Notes: a model not told the origin generated them from the letters alone. Counted from the first letter of the stretch, positions 25,308 through 35,164 are shown. The stretch: 64,000 nt of DNA from Anaerohalosphaeraceae bacterium (GCA_037479115.1 JBBFLK010000003.1:62001-126000); one strand, 5' to 3'. Numbers and translations: made by a program.

Positions 25308-26561
25308 ATGCGGTTTTCACGATTTGGACAGAAACTGGCGTGCCGGTCGGGGATTGGGGAACTGATGAAGGACCTGGCGGCGGGGACCGGACGGGGGCCG
25401 GTGTATATGCTGGGCGGCGGCAATCCGGCACATATTCCGGAGGTGGAGCGGGCCTGTCATGAGGCGACGGAGAGGATTTTGTCGCAGGCCGGAGCATTCG
25501 AAAAGGTGGTAGGGGAATACGACCCGCCGCAGGGAAATCCCGCCCTGATTGAGGCGCTCTGTGAAATGCTTCAAAGGCGGCTGGGCTGGGCGGTGGAGCC
25601 CCAGAACATTGCCCTGACCAGCGGCAGCCAGACGGCGTTTTTTATGCTGTTTAATCTTCTTGGCGGAACGTTTGACGGGGGCGTAAAGAAGCGGATTTTG
25701 CTGCCGATGGTGCCCGAGTATATCGGCTATACGGATTTGGGGATTGAGGAGGATTTGTTTGTTTCGTACAGGCCGCGCATTGAATTTGTCGGGGAGCATC
25801 AGTTTAAGTATCGGGTGGATTTGGATTCGCTGCGGGTGGATGAGACGGTGGGAGCGATTTGTGTGTCGCGGCCGACCAATCCGACGGCCAATGTGCTGAC
25901 GGATGAGGAGGTGCGGCGGCTGGATGAACTGGCCCGCCGGCGCAGAGTGCCGCTGATTTTGGACAATGCCTACGGGCTGCCGTTTCCGAATATTCTGTTT
26001 ACGGAGGGGGCGCCGTTCTGGAATGACAATACGATTGTGTGCATGAGCTTGTCAAAGCTGGGGCTGCCGTCGGCGCGAATCGGCATTGTGATTGCGCAAA
26101 AGGAGATTACAGCGGCGGTGGCGGAGATGAATGCGATTATTACGCTTACCCCCAGCGGCATCGGGGCCTCCATTGGGACGGAACTGATTCGCAGCGGGCA
26201 GATTGAGCGGCTCAGCCGGGAGGTGATTCGTCCGTTTTATGAGCGGAAGTGCCGGCACGCCCTGTCCTGTCTGCAGGAGCATCTGAAAGGGCTGCCGTAT
26301 GCGGTGCACAAGCCGGAGGGGGCCTTCTTCCTGTGGCTGTGGCTGCGCGGGCTGCCGATTTCGTCGGAGCAGCTGTATCGGCGGCTCAAGGAGCGGGGCG
26401 TGATTGTCGTGCCGGGGCATTATTTCTTTCCGGGTTTTTCGGAGGAGTGGCCGCACCGGCAGGAGTGCCTTCGAATCAGCTATGCGGCCGATGAGCAGAC
26501 CGTCGAAAAAGGGCTGGCGATTTTGGGCGAGGAGGTTCGGCGGGTTTATGCAGCCGGCTGA
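25308..26561 (+). CDS. avtA: Valine-pyruvate aminotransferase (AvtA-like, fold-type I PLP enzyme)
   Basis: A 417-residue PLP-dependent enzyme with AvtA-like features: the SGIGELMKDL and LGGGNPAHIPEV start, EYDPPQGNPALIEAL, TSGSQTAFFMLFN, NPTANVLTDEE, and the PLP lysine in MSLSKLGLPSARIGI. AvtA makes valine or alanine from the keto acid with alanine or another donor. The C-terminus overlaps the convergent plsY by 16 bp. Confidence 0.88.
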   Translation: MRFSRFGQKLACRSGIGELMKDLAAGTGRGPVYMLGGGNPAHIPEVERACHEATERILSQAGAFEKVVGEYDPPQGNPALIEALCEMLQRRLGWAVEPQNIALTSGSQTAFFMLFNLLGGTFDGGVKKRILLPMVPEYIGYTDLGIEEDLFVSYRPRIEFVGEHQFKYRVDLDSLRVDETVGAICVSRPTNPTANVLTDEEVRRLDELARRRRVPLILDNAYGLPFPNILFTEGAPFWNDNTIVCMSLSKLGLPSARIGIVIAQKEITAAVAEMNAIITLTPSGIGASIGTELIRSGQIERLSREVIRPFYERKCRHALSCLQEHLKGLPYAVHKPEGAFFLWLWLRGLPISSEQLYRRLKERGVIVVPGHYFFPGFSEEWPHRQECLRISYAADEQTVEKGLAILGEEVRRVYAAG

Positions 26562-27208
26562 TGCTTCTTTTGGCCGATGCGGCTTTCCGTGCCGGCACGA
26601 ATCCGCTGGATGTTGGCCCGATGACGCCAAATCACCAGAGCGGGTACCGGGACCGCAACCAAAAAGAGCGGCCAAAGATTGGCAAACGTCCAGCCGGGCA
26701 GCAGGCACACAGCGGCCAGCAGAATCAGCGGATACGCCGCCGCCGCGAGGATAGACGCCAGCGACACATACCGCCAAATGAAGGCAGCCGCCAGCCAGAC
26801 AAGCAGGGCCGCCAGACCGCAGAGCGTAAAATAAGGCCAAAGCCCCAGAACCACCCCCAGACTGGTGGCGACACCCTTGCCGCCCTTGAAGCCCAGATAC
26901 ACTGGGAAGATGTGGCCGAGGATGGCGGCGGTGCCGACTGCCAGCCAGCCGAGCAGCTGACGGTCGGAAGGCGACGGTCCAGTCAGGCCCGTCAGGGGCG
27001 GAATGAGCATCGGCAAAAGCCCTTTGGACACATCCAGCAGGAAACAGACAATTCCCCACCTGCGGCCCAGAGCGCGCACGACGTTGGTGGCTCCGATGTT
27101 TCCGGAGCCGACACGGCGAAGGTCGATTCCGTGAAGCCGGGCAATCAGCAGCCCAAAGGGAATCGAACCGAGCAGATACGCAGCGGCAATCAGCGTCAGC
27201 CATTTCAT
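26546..27208 (-). CDS. plsY: Glycerol-3-phosphate acyltransferase PlsY
   Basis: Uses acyl-phosphate to acylate glycerol-3-phosphate, the first step of phospholipid synthesis. A 220-residue integral membrane protein with the three PlsY motifs: YLLGSIPFGLLIAR, RRVGSGNIGATNVVRALGRRWG and GHIFPVYLGFKGGKGVATSLG. Overlaps the stop of the glycosyltransferase gene by 4 bp, ending the envelope operon. Confidence 0.95.
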   Translation of the reverse strand: MKWLTLIAAAYLLGSIPFGLLIARLHGIDLRRVGSGNIGATNVVRALGRRWGIVCFLLDVSKGLLPMLIPPLTGLTGPSPSDRQLLGWLAVGTAAILGHIFPVYLGFKGGKGVATSLGVVLGLWPYFTLCGLAALLVWLAAAFIWRYVSLASILAAAAYPLILLAAVCLLPGWTFANLWPLFLVAVPVPALVIWRHRANIQRIRAGTESRIGQKKHQPAA

Positions 27209-28401
27209 AGGGACGTATTTTTGCGGGTGAGAATCTGTTTGTAAAGAGAAATCAGCTGCCGGACATGTCGGGTGATGGAGACCTGTTCTCGAAGGTTATC
27301 CTCAAGAACGGCCTGGGCAAAGGCAGCACGGATTTTTGCATCGGCCAGCTGCAGGAGACCGTCGGTGATTTGCCGGCGGCAGCGGGGGTGTTCAACAAGG
27401 ATGCCGTGACGGCCGGATTGGATAAAGTCGGAAGCGCCGTTGAGGGCGGTCGTCAGGACGGGTTTGCCTATGGCGATGGCTTCGAGAATAAAGCGGGAGC
27501 TGGGGTCATACCAGGTGGGCAGGACGGCGGCATCGGCGGCGGCCAGCGCCGCAGTGAGGTTCGGCAGCGGGCCGGTGAAAATCAGGTTTTTTTCGATGCC
27601 GGCCAGCCAGGCGAGATTGCGGGCCCTGCGGGGGTTGTCCCTGCCGGCGATGACCAGCAGAAGCGGGACGGGGCTTTTTCGAACGGCATCGGCAAAGGGG
27701 GTGATGAAGTCATAAAGCCCTTTGAGGCGGAAGTTGTTGGCGGCAAAAAGGAAGACAGCGGCTGCGGCGGAAGGGTTTAATCCTGCGGAGGCAAGCAGTC
27801 GGCTGCGGAAATCGGCGGCGGTCTCGGGAGCGGGGGCTTCCGGAAGACGAATGCCGTTGGGAATGACGGCGATGCGCTGCGGCGGGAGATTGTAATGGCG
27901 GATGAAATGTGTTTTGACACTCTCGGACAGGGCGGCAACGACCACCTCCTTGTCTGTTGTCAAAAGACGCTGTTCGGCACGGAGGTACCGGGTGCGTCGG
28001 CGATTGAGAAAATGAAGGCGTTTTTTCAGAAAACGGCGGATGGGGTCCGGATAACTTTGAGCGTGCTGGAGGACGGCCTGTTTCCAGCTGCCGCCGCGCG
28101 GCTGATACACATCGGTCCCGCGGACGGGCAGCGTACTGTGGAGCAGGCTGCACGGATGGGTTTTGAGATACTCCCCGAGGGCGGCTTCGATGCGGGACAG
28201 GGGGATTCGTTTGACGCTGCTGTCGGGAAAAAGGGACTGGGTGTGTCTGCCGTCGGGGGTTCCGGCGGCGGTCAGCAGGGTGGTTTCGACGCCCTGTCGG
28301 TTCAGTTCTTCCGTCAGCTCGCGAACGCTGCGTTCGGCGCCGCCGCGTGCGGGGTCGGCCTGTTCAGCCAGGATAGTGATTTGGAGGGGTTTTGTTTCCA
28401 T
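27205..28401 (-). CDS. GT4-family glycosyltransferase, probably LPS core
   Basis: A 398-residue GT-B glycosyltransferase similar in layout to WaaG-type LPS core glucosyltransferases: the PARGGAERSVREL start, VIPNGIRLP, LLLVIAGRD, LIFTGPLPNLTAALAAADAAVLPTWYDP and the E-x7-E-like FILEAIAIGKPVLTT. Context among lpxK, hldE, waaF and the kinase supports a core role; the sugar is not determined. The frame is open 56 codons upstream but the family starts at METKPLQITILAEQ. Confidence 0.85.
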   Translation of the reverse strand: METKPLQITILAEQADPARGGAERSVRELTEELNRQGVETTLLTAAGTPDGRHTQSLFPDSSVKRIPLSRIEAALGEYLKTHPCSLLHSTLPVRGTDVYQPRGGSWKQAVLQHAQSYPDPIRRFLKKRLHFLNRRRTRYLRAEQRLLTTDKEVVVAALSESVKTHFIRHYNLPPQRIAVIPNGIRLPEAPAPETAADFRSRLLASAGLNPSAAAAVFLFAANNFRLKGLYDFITPFADAVRKSPVPLLLVIAGRDNPRRARNLAWLAGIEKNLIFTGPLPNLTAALAAADAAVLPTWYDPSSRFILEAIAIGKPVLTTALNGASDFIQSGRHGILVEHPRCRRQITDGLLQLADAKIRAAFAQAVLEDNLREQVSITRHVRQLISLYKQILTRKNTSL

Positions 28402-28406
28402 CGTGT

Positions 28407-29255
28407 CTATTGGGCAAAGGGAACAGGACGGCCTCGACGGATATCGCGGTCGGCGATGCGCCAGGCCTTGCGTTTGATTTTTCGGATGAGACGGCGGTCG
28501 GCGGCGGTCAGTTTGCTGCGGCCGACATACCGAAGATAAAAGCGAAGCCGGTCGGTGCGGGAAATCCATTGTCCGGGTGCCGAGTAATACAGCTGGGTGA
28601 GGTCTTTCAGACGCCAGCGCTGCCGGAGAAGACGAGGACGAAAGGTGCGATGCAGGTCGATGAGGACCAGCCGGTCATCCTCCGTCAGGAAGATATGCGA
28701 CAGGTACAGGTCGCGATGACAGAAACCGCTGCCGTGAAAGGCGGCCACCCAGTCCGCCAGCCGGTTCAGAAACTGCCGGCGCGGGGCGGGATTGTGCACA
28801 GGATTTAAATCGGTCAGGCAGTCCGGAAGACGTTTTTCCAAAGACGAGCCGGAGATTTCTTCCGTGATAAGGAAACTTTGCTTCTCGAACAGCCGGCCCC
28901 AGCGGGTTCCATAGGCAACAATTTTGGGAGTCTGGATACCGATGTGTGCCAGGGGCTCTGCAGGAAGACGGTCAAGGTCGGCGCAGGAGACGCGTCGGCC
29001 CCATTGAAGCCAGCCGGCGATTTGATGCCGAAGCGGCGGCTGATTGTAGCGCTTCAGGTAAAGGGCCTTGCGTCCGGGCACGAGAATGCGGTCCCGGCTG
29101 CGGAAGGGGGACAGATTCGGTTTGGCCAGAGATTGCCCCGCCCGGTAGGAAAAGACGGCGTCGAAGGTCGTCAGGCCGAGCTGCCGAAGCGATTCATGCC
29201 AGTCGGGGTCAGCCCAAAAATTTTCTGCGAATTGTGTCAGAGTCGGCCGGTTCAT
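28407..29255 (-). CDS. LPS-core-type kinase (WaaP/KdkA/InaA-like)
   Basis: A 282-residue kinase-like protein. The lysine region LYLKRYNQPP, the catalytic-loop HRDLYLSHIFL and the metal-binding VLIDLHRTF match the lipopolysaccharide kinase (Kdo/WaaP) family, which phosphorylates inner-core heptose or Kdo. Overlaps waaF by 4 bp and is 5 bp from the GT4 gene. The start at MNRPTLTQF follows the ATGA junction; upstream in-frame codons belong to waaF. Confidence 0.85.
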   Translation of the reverse strand: MNRPTLTQFAENFWADPDWHESLRQLGLTTFDAVFSYRAGQSLAKPNLSPFRSRDRILVPGRKALYLKRYNQPPLRHQIAGWLQWGRRVSCADLDRLPAEPLAHIGIQTPKIVAYGTRWGRLFEKQSFLITEEISGSSLEKRLPDCLTDLNPVHNPAPRRQFLNRLADWVAAFHGSGFCHRDLYLSHIFLTEDDRLVLIDLHRTFRPRLLRQRWRLKDLTQLYYSAPGQWISRTDRLRFYLRYVGRSKLTAADRRLIRKIKRKAWRIADRDIRRGRPVPFAQ

Positions 29256-30283
29256 CGGGAAGGTTCCTTCCAGAGCCGCCGGACGGCCTCTAATACCTGT
29301 TCGACGGTGATGGATTCCATACAGTAGTGCTGCCTTTGCCGGCAGATGGGGTTGTCGCAGGGGACGCAGGGGCCCTGGCCGATGATTTGGATTTCTTCGG
29401 ACCAGCCCGTTTGCGTCCATTGGGGATTGTTGGGCCCGAACAGGGTGATGACTTTGCGTTTGAAGGCGACGGCGATATGACGCGGGCCGGTGTCGTTGGT
29501 AATCACCAAATCCGCCCGGGCAATCAGGGTCTTCAGGTCCGAAAGATTCAGCGGAATATCAGCGGTACAGAGAATCGGGCTGCGGGCCATCTGACGAATG
29601 GTTTGTGCAATCCATTGTTCAGCGGGATTGGGAGCGATGGATAAAATGACCATCGCTCCATATTGTTCCTTCAGGGCATCGGCGGTTTGGGCAAATCGTT
29701 CCGGCGGCCACCATTTGCTCGGGCCGAAGGCCCCGCCGGGGACCAAAATGACTTTGGGGCCTTCGTGAGAAAAAAAGGCGGGCAGATTCCGGCGGAGGCG
29801 TTCTTCGTCGCTGAAGTCGAGAGGAAGTTCCATGGTGCGGTCTGATGCCTCGATGCCGAGAAAGCGGGCGATGTTCAGGTAGTAATCAATGGCGGGAATC
29901 GGAACAAAACGGCCGGAAGAGTCTTTCAGCGGCCGGACGGGGCGGGTCAAAAGTCCTGTGCGTCCGTCGCGGGCGTAGCCGATGCGGCTGGAAATGCCCG
30001 CAAGGGCCGCTGTCAAAGCCGAGCCGAAGGAGTTTTTCAGCAGGATGCAGGTCTGAAAGCGTCCCCGGCGGATAGAACGAATGTTTTGCAGGAAGGACGG
30101 CTGAAGGTCGAGCCAGTCATTGCAGAACGGAGAGGGACTCAAGACCTGCCGGACGGCAGCAGAGGCCAGAAAGGTGATGTGGGCCGAGGAAAAGCCGGTA
30201 CGAAAGGCGCGAAGAGCGGGGGTGGCCATGACGGCATCGCCTAACGGAGAGGGAAGCCAGATGAGCATTTTTTCTTCGGCCAT
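29252..30283 (-). CDS. waaF: Lipopolysaccharide heptosyltransferase (GT9, WaaF-like)
   Basis: Transfers ADP-activated heptose to the LPS inner core at the cytoplasmic face of the inner membrane. A 343-residue GT9 protein with WLPSPLGDAVMATPALRAFR at the N-terminus, VPGGAFGPSKWWPPERFA and the TNDTGPRHIAVAF and TLFGPNNP nucleotide-binding region. The hldE/gmhB genes for the donor lie immediately upstream, so donor synthesis and transfer are encoded together. Confidence 0.92.
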   Translation of the reverse strand: MAEEKMLIWLPSPLGDAVMATPALRAFRTGFSSAHITFLASAAVRQVLSPSPFCNDWLDLQPSFLQNIRSIRRGRFQTCILLKNSFGSALTAALAGISSRIGYARDGRTGLLTRPVRPLKDSSGRFVPIPAIDYYLNIARFLGIEASDRTMELPLDFSDEERLRRNLPAFFSHEGPKVILVPGGAFGPSKWWPPERFAQTADALKEQYGAMVILSIAPNPAEQWIAQTIRQMARSPILCTADIPLNLSDLKTLIARADLVITNDTGPRHIAVAFKRKVITLFGPNNPQWTQTGWSEEIQIIGQGPCVPCDNPICRQRQHYCMESITVEQVLEAVRRLWKEPSR

Positions 30284-30310
30284 CCGAACACCTTTTCACG
30301 GAGGTTTGTT

Positions 30311-31417
30311 TTATTTTCGAATCAGCAGCAGGACAACGGTCAGCAGCAGCAGGGCGACGGCATAGCCAAGCGTCATTTGGGCCGGAAGGGGGGACTTGGC
30401 GGAGTCGAACCAGAACCAGATGCTCAGAATCAGGCAAAAAACGGACAGAACGCCGGTGATCATCGCCAGCATCTGCGGAAAGGAGAAATCCTCATACATC
30501 CGCTCGCGATGCTGCAGCCGAACCAGCCGAAGGATTTCCTGAAGGACAGAACGAAATTCCGAATGAGCGGACCGGGGCAGAATATCCTCTTCTGAAGGCG
30601 GCTGTTCGGGAAGGGGATTTGATTTTTCCTTCTCTTCCTCGGAGGTCATCTCAGGTGCCTGGTTATCGGAAGAGGGAGTTTCTTCGACGGCGGCCTGGAC
30701 CGACTGGGGCTGAACACGCTGCGGTTCAGAGACCGGCTGCGGTTCAGGGGCGGGAGCCGGTTTTTCCGTTTTTTGAGTCGGGGGAGTGTAAAACGCCGTC
30801 GGTTCGGACTGCGGCGGTGTTTGAACAGCCGGTGCAGCGGCCGGCTTGGAGGACTGTTCGAGCATTCGAATCAGATTGGCGGCCTCGCGCAGACTGGCGA
30901 CCTTTCGGTCGGGGACAGGGTCGGAGGGACCCGGCTGGAGGCGGCGGGCGGGAGATTCAATCAAGATGGTTTTGCAGCCGGCGCGGATGCCCGCTTCAAT
31001 ATCCCGGAAGGAGTCCCCAATCATCCACGAACGGGACAGGTCAATCGATAAATCCTGAGCGGCCTTCAGAAGCATGCCGGGATTCGGTTTGCGCAGGTCG
31101 CTTTCGCAACGGTATTTCGGGATGACTCCTTCCGGATGAAAGGGGCAGTAGTAAATGGCATCCAGATAGGCCCCTTCATCGGCCAGGAGTTTTTTGAGCT
31201 GATGGTGAATCTGCTGGAGGGTTTCTTCGGTGACAAGACCGCGTGCCACGCCGGACTGATTGGAGACGACAACCAGCAGATACCCCATTTTTTTCAGCTG
31301 AATGAGGGCCTGAGCGACGCCGGGAAGCAGCCGCACCTGGCTGGGATGGTTGATATAGCCGGGGTCCTCAATCAAGGTTTGGTCTCGGTCGAGAAAGACC
31401 GCTTTATTTTGCGTCAT
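30311..31417 (-). CDS. gmhB: Heptose-1,7-bisphosphate phosphatase GmhB with a C-terminal membrane extension
   Basis: Residues 1 to about 185 are a HAD phosphatase of the GmhB/histidinol-phosphatase type: nucleophile motif FLDRDQTL, VVSNQSGVARG, the Cys/His zinc-loop region YCPFHPEG, CESDLRKPNPGM, and IGDSFRDIEAG. It would remove the 7-phosphate in ADP-heptose synthesis. Unusually, a Pro/Glu/Gln-rich linker of about 110 residues follows, then a basic segment and two hydrophobic helices at the extreme C-terminus; normal GmhB is about 190 residues. The start at MTQNKAVFLD is family-like and overlaps hldE by 14 bp; 26 upstream codons are rejected. Confidence 0.88.
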   Translation of the reverse strand: MTQNKAVFLDRDQTLIEDPGYINHPSQVRLLPGVAQALIQLKKMGYLLVVVSNQSGVARGLVTEETLQQIHHQLKKLLADEGAYLDAIYYCPFHPEGVIPKYRCESDLRKPNPGMLLKAAQDLSIDLSRSWMIGDSFRDIEAGIRAGCKTILIESPARRLQPGPSDPVPDRKVASLREAANLIRMLEQSSKPAAAPAVQTPPQSEPTAFYTPPTQKTEKPAPAPEPQPVSEPQRVQPQSVQAAVEETPSSDNQAPEMTSEEEKEKSNPLPEQPPSEEDILPRSAHSEFRSVLQEILRLVRLQHRERMYEDFSFPQMLAMITGVLSVFCLILSIWFWFDSAKSPLPAQMTLGYAVALLLLTVVLLLIRK

Positions 31418-32924
31418 GGGGGTTTGCCTCCTGCCGGCTGCCGGCCTGGCCGCCGCGGATTTGCTGAATGATGTTCGTGGAGCTTTTGCCTTCAACCAGA
31501 GGCGCCAGTTTTACGACTCCTCCGTAGGATTCGACGAATTCCCGCCCGACGACGCCTTTTTGGGCCCAGTCGGCGCCCTTGACCAGGACATCAGGCCGGA
31601 TTTGCTGAATGAGGCGCAGGGGGTCGAGGTCATCGAAGAAAACGACATAATCGACCGATTCAAGGGCGGCCAGAACCGCGGCCCGGTCGTGCTGATTGTT
31701 GATGGGACGGTCCGGCCCTTTGAGGGCTCGCACGGAAGCGTCGGAATTCAGGCCGACTACCACAACATCTCCCTGCTGCCTGCAGAAATTCAGGTACTCG
31801 ATATGGCCGCGATGGAGCACATCGAAACAGCCGTTGGTGAAGACGATGGTTTCTTTCTGCCGGCGGCGCAGGTCGAGCTCTTTGAGCAGAACCGACCAGT
31901 CATCGCGGATTTTGCCGGTCTTGCCTTTGGAGCGGGAGATGATTTCGTTGACGATTTCGTCAATGGAGACGGTGGCCACGCCGAATTTCTCCACCTCCAG
32001 TCCGGCGGCGATGTTGGCAATCTGCAGGGCGGCAACCCAGTCGCAGCCGGCGGCGAGGGTGACCGCCAAAACGGCCAGCATCATATCGCCGGCTCCGGTG
32101 ACATCATAAACGACGCGCGGCACGGTGGGGATGTGCTGGTCCAGCTCGTCGGTGCGCAGGTAGGCCCCTTCTTTGTCGAGGGTTATCACAACCGCTTCGA
32201 GCTGAAGCTGTTTGTGAAGCAAAGCGGCGGCCCGGGCGGCATCGGCAATGGTTTCGATGGGAAAGCCCACGGCGGCGGCCGTTTCTTTGCGGTTGGGGGT
32301 GATGACGGTGGCGCCGGTGAATTTGGAATAGTCGGACTGAAGCGGAGGGTCAACAAGGACTCTTTTTCCTGCTTTTCGGGCGGCTTCAATCAGCCGGCGG
32401 CAAAAGTCCGGGACCAGGAGCCCTTTGTTGTAGTCCTGCAGGCAGACGACATCGCACTGATTCAAGCGGCTTTGGAACATGTCAAAAAGCTGTTCATACT
32501 GGCTTGCCGTGTACGGATTGGTGCATTCGTCATCAATGCGGAGCAGCTGCTGGCGGTGGCGGTGCTGCGCCAGGCCGATGATGCGCTGTTTGCTGATAGT
32601 GGGCCGGTCATGGACGGTCAGCAGACCCGAGCAGTCGGCCTTCAGGCGGTTGAGCAGTTCGAGCAGCCGGCGTCCTTCGGCGTCATCTCCCACCGCTCCG
32701 ATGCACTGACAGCGGGCTTCCAGCGTGGTGATGTCGGCGGCAACGGAGGCGGCTCCGCCCGGGCAGTACTGCCGGTCCACTACTTTCAGAACCTGCACAG
32801 GGGCTTCGGGACTGATGCGAAGAGCATCGCCGTAAATATAACTGTCGAGCATAAAATCACCGGCCAGCAGCACCGTTGGTGAGCCCAGATGAGTTACGGT
32901 TTTGAGCAGGTGTGAGTAAGTCAT
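31404..32924 (-). CDS. hldE: Bifunctional heptose-7-phosphate kinase / heptose-1-phosphate adenylyltransferase
   Basis: A 506-residue fusion as in E. coli HldE. The N-terminal ribokinase-like domain (ISPEAPVQVLKV, CPGGAASVAADI, YDVTGAGDMMLAVLA) is followed from about residue 355 by a nucleotidyltransferase domain (FTNGCFDVLHRGHIEYL, LVKGADW). Together they phosphorylate heptose-7-P and then adenylate heptose-1-P, with GmhB acting in between. Overlaps lpxK by 4 bp. GmhA and the ADP-heptose epimerase HldD are not in the window. Confidence 0.96.
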   Translation of the reverse strand: MTYSHLLKTVTHLGSPTVLLAGDFMLDSYIYGDALRISPEAPVQVLKVVDRQYCPGGAASVAADITTLEARCQCIGAVGDDAEGRRLLELLNRLKADCSGLLTVHDRPTISKQRIIGLAQHRHRQQLLRIDDECTNPYTASQYEQLFDMFQSRLNQCDVVCLQDYNKGLLVPDFCRRLIEAARKAGKRVLVDPPLQSDYSKFTGATVITPNRKETAAAVGFPIETIADAARAAALLHKQLQLEAVVITLDKEGAYLRTDELDQHIPTVPRVVYDVTGAGDMMLAVLAVTLAAGCDWVAALQIANIAAGLEVEKFGVATVSIDEIVNEIISRSKGKTGKIRDDWSVLLKELDLRRRQKETIVFTNGCFDVLHRGHIEYLNFCRQQGDVVVVGLNSDASVRALKGPDRPINNQHDRAAVLAALESVDYVVFFDDLDPLRLIQQIRPDVLVKGADWAQKGVVGREFVESYGGVVKLAPLVEGKSSTNIIQQIRGGQAGSRQEANPHDAK

Positions 32925-33997
32925 GGATGCTCCTGATGAAGTTTGATCTCAATTTGTCTGAGAACGGCTTGAACAATCGGTTCCGGGTCTGTCAGAAATT
33001 CCAGTTCAACCGGCAGGTAATAAAAAGGAATGGGCTCCTCCGGCCCGGCCAGAAGGGCGGTTTTGACCCAATCCTTTTCGGTTGTCAGAATCAGCTCAGC
33101 ATTCACTTTGCGGGCCTGACGGAGAATGGTGTTCATGTCCTCCTGTGTGTAGGGATGATGGTCCCGGAACAGGAGCCGTCCGACCGGATGGATGCCGAGC
33201 GATTCGAGACTGCGAAGGAAGGCCGGCGGGTTTCCGATGCCGCAAAAGACAAAGGCCTTCTTGCCGGCCAGCTGCTCAACCGGAATCGACCGGCCGTGAA
33301 ACGTGCGGGCCTGGCGCTGTTTATGGACGGCGTGAAAGACGGCAAGGTTCGGCTGGTATCGCCGAAGGGTTTTTTCTATGTTGGCAATCTGGTCTTCCGT
33401 TGCCAGGTCAAACCGAGTGATCACGGCGATGTGAGCACGCCGGACGGAGGAAACGGGTTCCCGCAGCAAGCCGGCCGGCAGCAGTCTGCCGTATCCAAAG
33501 GGACAGGAGGCGTCAATGGCCAGGATATCCAGGTCTCTTTTCAAACGTCGATGCTGAAAACCGTCATCCAGAATCAGCACATCCGGATGATGTTTTTCAA
33601 CGGCCTTTCGAGCCGCCAGAACTCGGTCGGGGTTGACAAGAACTTCTGCACCGCCGCAGGCCTTGGCCAGCAGCGCCGGTTCATCAGAAACCCGCTCCGG
33701 AGCAGTTCGGTATCCCCGCGTGAGGATGACGCAGGACCGCCCCCGGGCCAGCAGCTGGTTGGCCAGCCAGATGACCAGCGGGGTTTTTCCGGTGCCGCCG
33801 GTCGTGAGGTTTCCGATGCTGACGACGGCGGACGGCACGGAATGTGATGCCAGCCGACCCCGGTCGTACAGCCGGTTTCGAAGAGCAACCGCCCAGCCGT
33901 ACGGATGCGAGGCTGCCGCAAAAACAGCGCGGAGAACGGCAGCCCCAGCCCCTTCGGCTTTTCCGGAAACAAGTTGACGAAATGTCGTTTCGTTCAA
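32921..33997 (-). CDS. lpxK: Tetraacyldisaccharide 4'-kinase
   Basis: Phosphorylates the lipid A disaccharide precursor at the 4' position at the inner membrane. A 358-residue P-loop protein with ISNLT-like IGNLTTGGTGKTP (Walker A), the ILDDGFQHRRLKRDLDI segment that holds the catalytic Asp-Asp-Gln-His region, GYGRLLPAGLLREP and ILTTEKDWVK. Strong evidence that the organism makes lipid A. Begins 24 bp after the isocitrate dehydrogenase gene. Confidence 0.95.
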   Translation of the reverse strand: MNETTFRQLVSGKAEGAGAAVLRAVFAAASHPYGWAVALRNRLYDRGRLASHSVPSAVVSIGNLTTGGTGKTPLVIWLANQLLARGRSCVILTRGYRTAPERVSDEPALLAKACGGAEVLVNPDRVLAARKAVEKHHPDVLILDDGFQHRRLKRDLDILAIDASCPFGYGRLLPAGLLREPVSSVRRAHIAVITRFDLATEDQIANIEKTLRRYQPNLAVFHAVHKQRQARTFHGRSIPVEQLAGKKAFVFCGIGNPPAFLRSLESLGIHPVGRLLFRDHHPYTQEDMNTILRQARKVNAELILTTEKDWVKTALLAGPEEPIPFYYLPVELEFLTDPEPIVQAVLRQIEIKLHQEHP

Positions 33998-34021
33998 ACC
34001 GGTTCCCTCAAATGTATTCGA

Positions 34022-35104
34022 TTATCCTGTGCGGATTTTTCGAATAATGGCGTCGGCCATTTGCTGGGTTCCGACGGCTGTCGGGTCATCCCGATCGGGC
34101 TTGAGGTCGTAAGTGACCTCTTTGCCTTCTGCAATGACGGCCGCGACGGCTTGTTCGAGTTTATCGGCTTCTTTTGTGAATCCCAGATGCCGGAGCATCA
34201 GCATTCCGCTGAGAATTACTGCGGTGGGATTGACTTTGTTGAGTCCCTTGTATTTAGGTGCACTGCCGTGTGTCGCTTCAAAAATCGCCCCCTTTTCACC
34301 GATGTTGGCTCCCGGGGCCACACCCAGCCCGCCGACCAGACCGGCACACAGGTCGCTGATGATGTCTCCGTAGAGATTCGGCAGGACAATCACATCATAC
34401 AGTTCCGGCTTTTGCACCAGCTGCATGCACATGTTGTCCACGATTCGGTCTTCAAACTCAATATCGGGGTACTCTGCGGCAACCTGCCGGCTCACTTCCA
34501 GCCACAGACCGTCGGTGTGTTTCATAATGTTGGCTTTGTGGACGGAAGTAACCTTTTTTCGGTTCATTTTCCGGGCATATTCAAAGGCAAACCGCACAAT
34601 GCGCTGCGTGCCTTCGACAGAAATCGGCTTGATGCTGATGCCGGTGTTGGGACCGATTTTTCTTTTGCTGTGCTTGTTCAGCCAGTCAATCAGTTCGAGG
34701 GTTTCCTGATTTCCCTTTTCGAATTCGATGCCGGCATAGAGGTCTTCGGTGTTTTCCCGGATAATCACCAAATCAATATTCTCATACCGGCTGCGGACCC
34801 CCCGATACGATTTGCAGGGACGAACGCAGGCATACAGGTCAAAGAGCTGGCGAAGGTGGACATTGACAGAGCGAAAACCCGTACCGACCGGGGTGGTAAT
34901 CGGGGCTTTGAGCCCGATGCCGTTTTTTCGAAGGGATTCGATGGTGGCTTCCGGCAGAGGGGTCCCGGCTGTTTCCATAATGTCCGTGCCGGCTTCCTGA
35001 ATATCCCATTCGATAGGAGCCCCGAGGGCATCAATGCATCGGCGTGCTGCCTCGGCCAATTCAGGACCCGTTCCATCCCCTCGAATCAGTGTCACTTTCG
35101 GCAT
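34022..35104 (-). CDS. icd: NAD(P)-dependent isocitrate dehydrogenase (isocitrate/isopropylmalate DH family)
   Basis: Oxidatively decarboxylates isocitrate to 2-oxoglutarate. The 360-residue protein has [13 protein letters not shown], the phosphorylation-loop region [36 protein letters not shown] and [17 protein letters not shown], the substrate- and metal-binding parts. The ENTEDLYAG form indicates isocitrate rather than isopropylmalate, and the length is that of NAD-type enzymes. First gene of what reads as an eight-gene operon with LPS genes, an unexpected partner. Confidence 0.88.
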   Translation of the reverse strand: MPKVTLIRGDGTGPELAEAARRCIDALGAPIEWDIQEAGTDIMETAGTPLPEATIESLRKNGIGLKAPITTPVGTGFRSVNVHLRQLFDLYACVRPCKSYRGVRSRYENIDLVIIRENTEDLYAGIEFEKGNQETLELIDWLNKHSKRKIGPNTGISIKPISVEGTQRIVRFAFEYARKMNRKKVTSVHKANIMKHTDGLWLEVSRQVAAEYPDIEFEDRIVDNMCMQLVQKPELYDVIVLPNLYGDIISDLCAGLVGGLGVAPGANIGEKGAIFEATHGSAPKYKGLNKVNPTAVILSGMLMLRHLGFTKEADKLEQAVAAVIAEGKEVTYDLKPDRDDPTAVGTQQMADAIIRKIRTG

Positions 35105-35164
35105 TTCAAACTCCCTGCTTTTTGTCGGTTTCTAATGCGTTTTTTGGTTTGAATACAATGAGAA

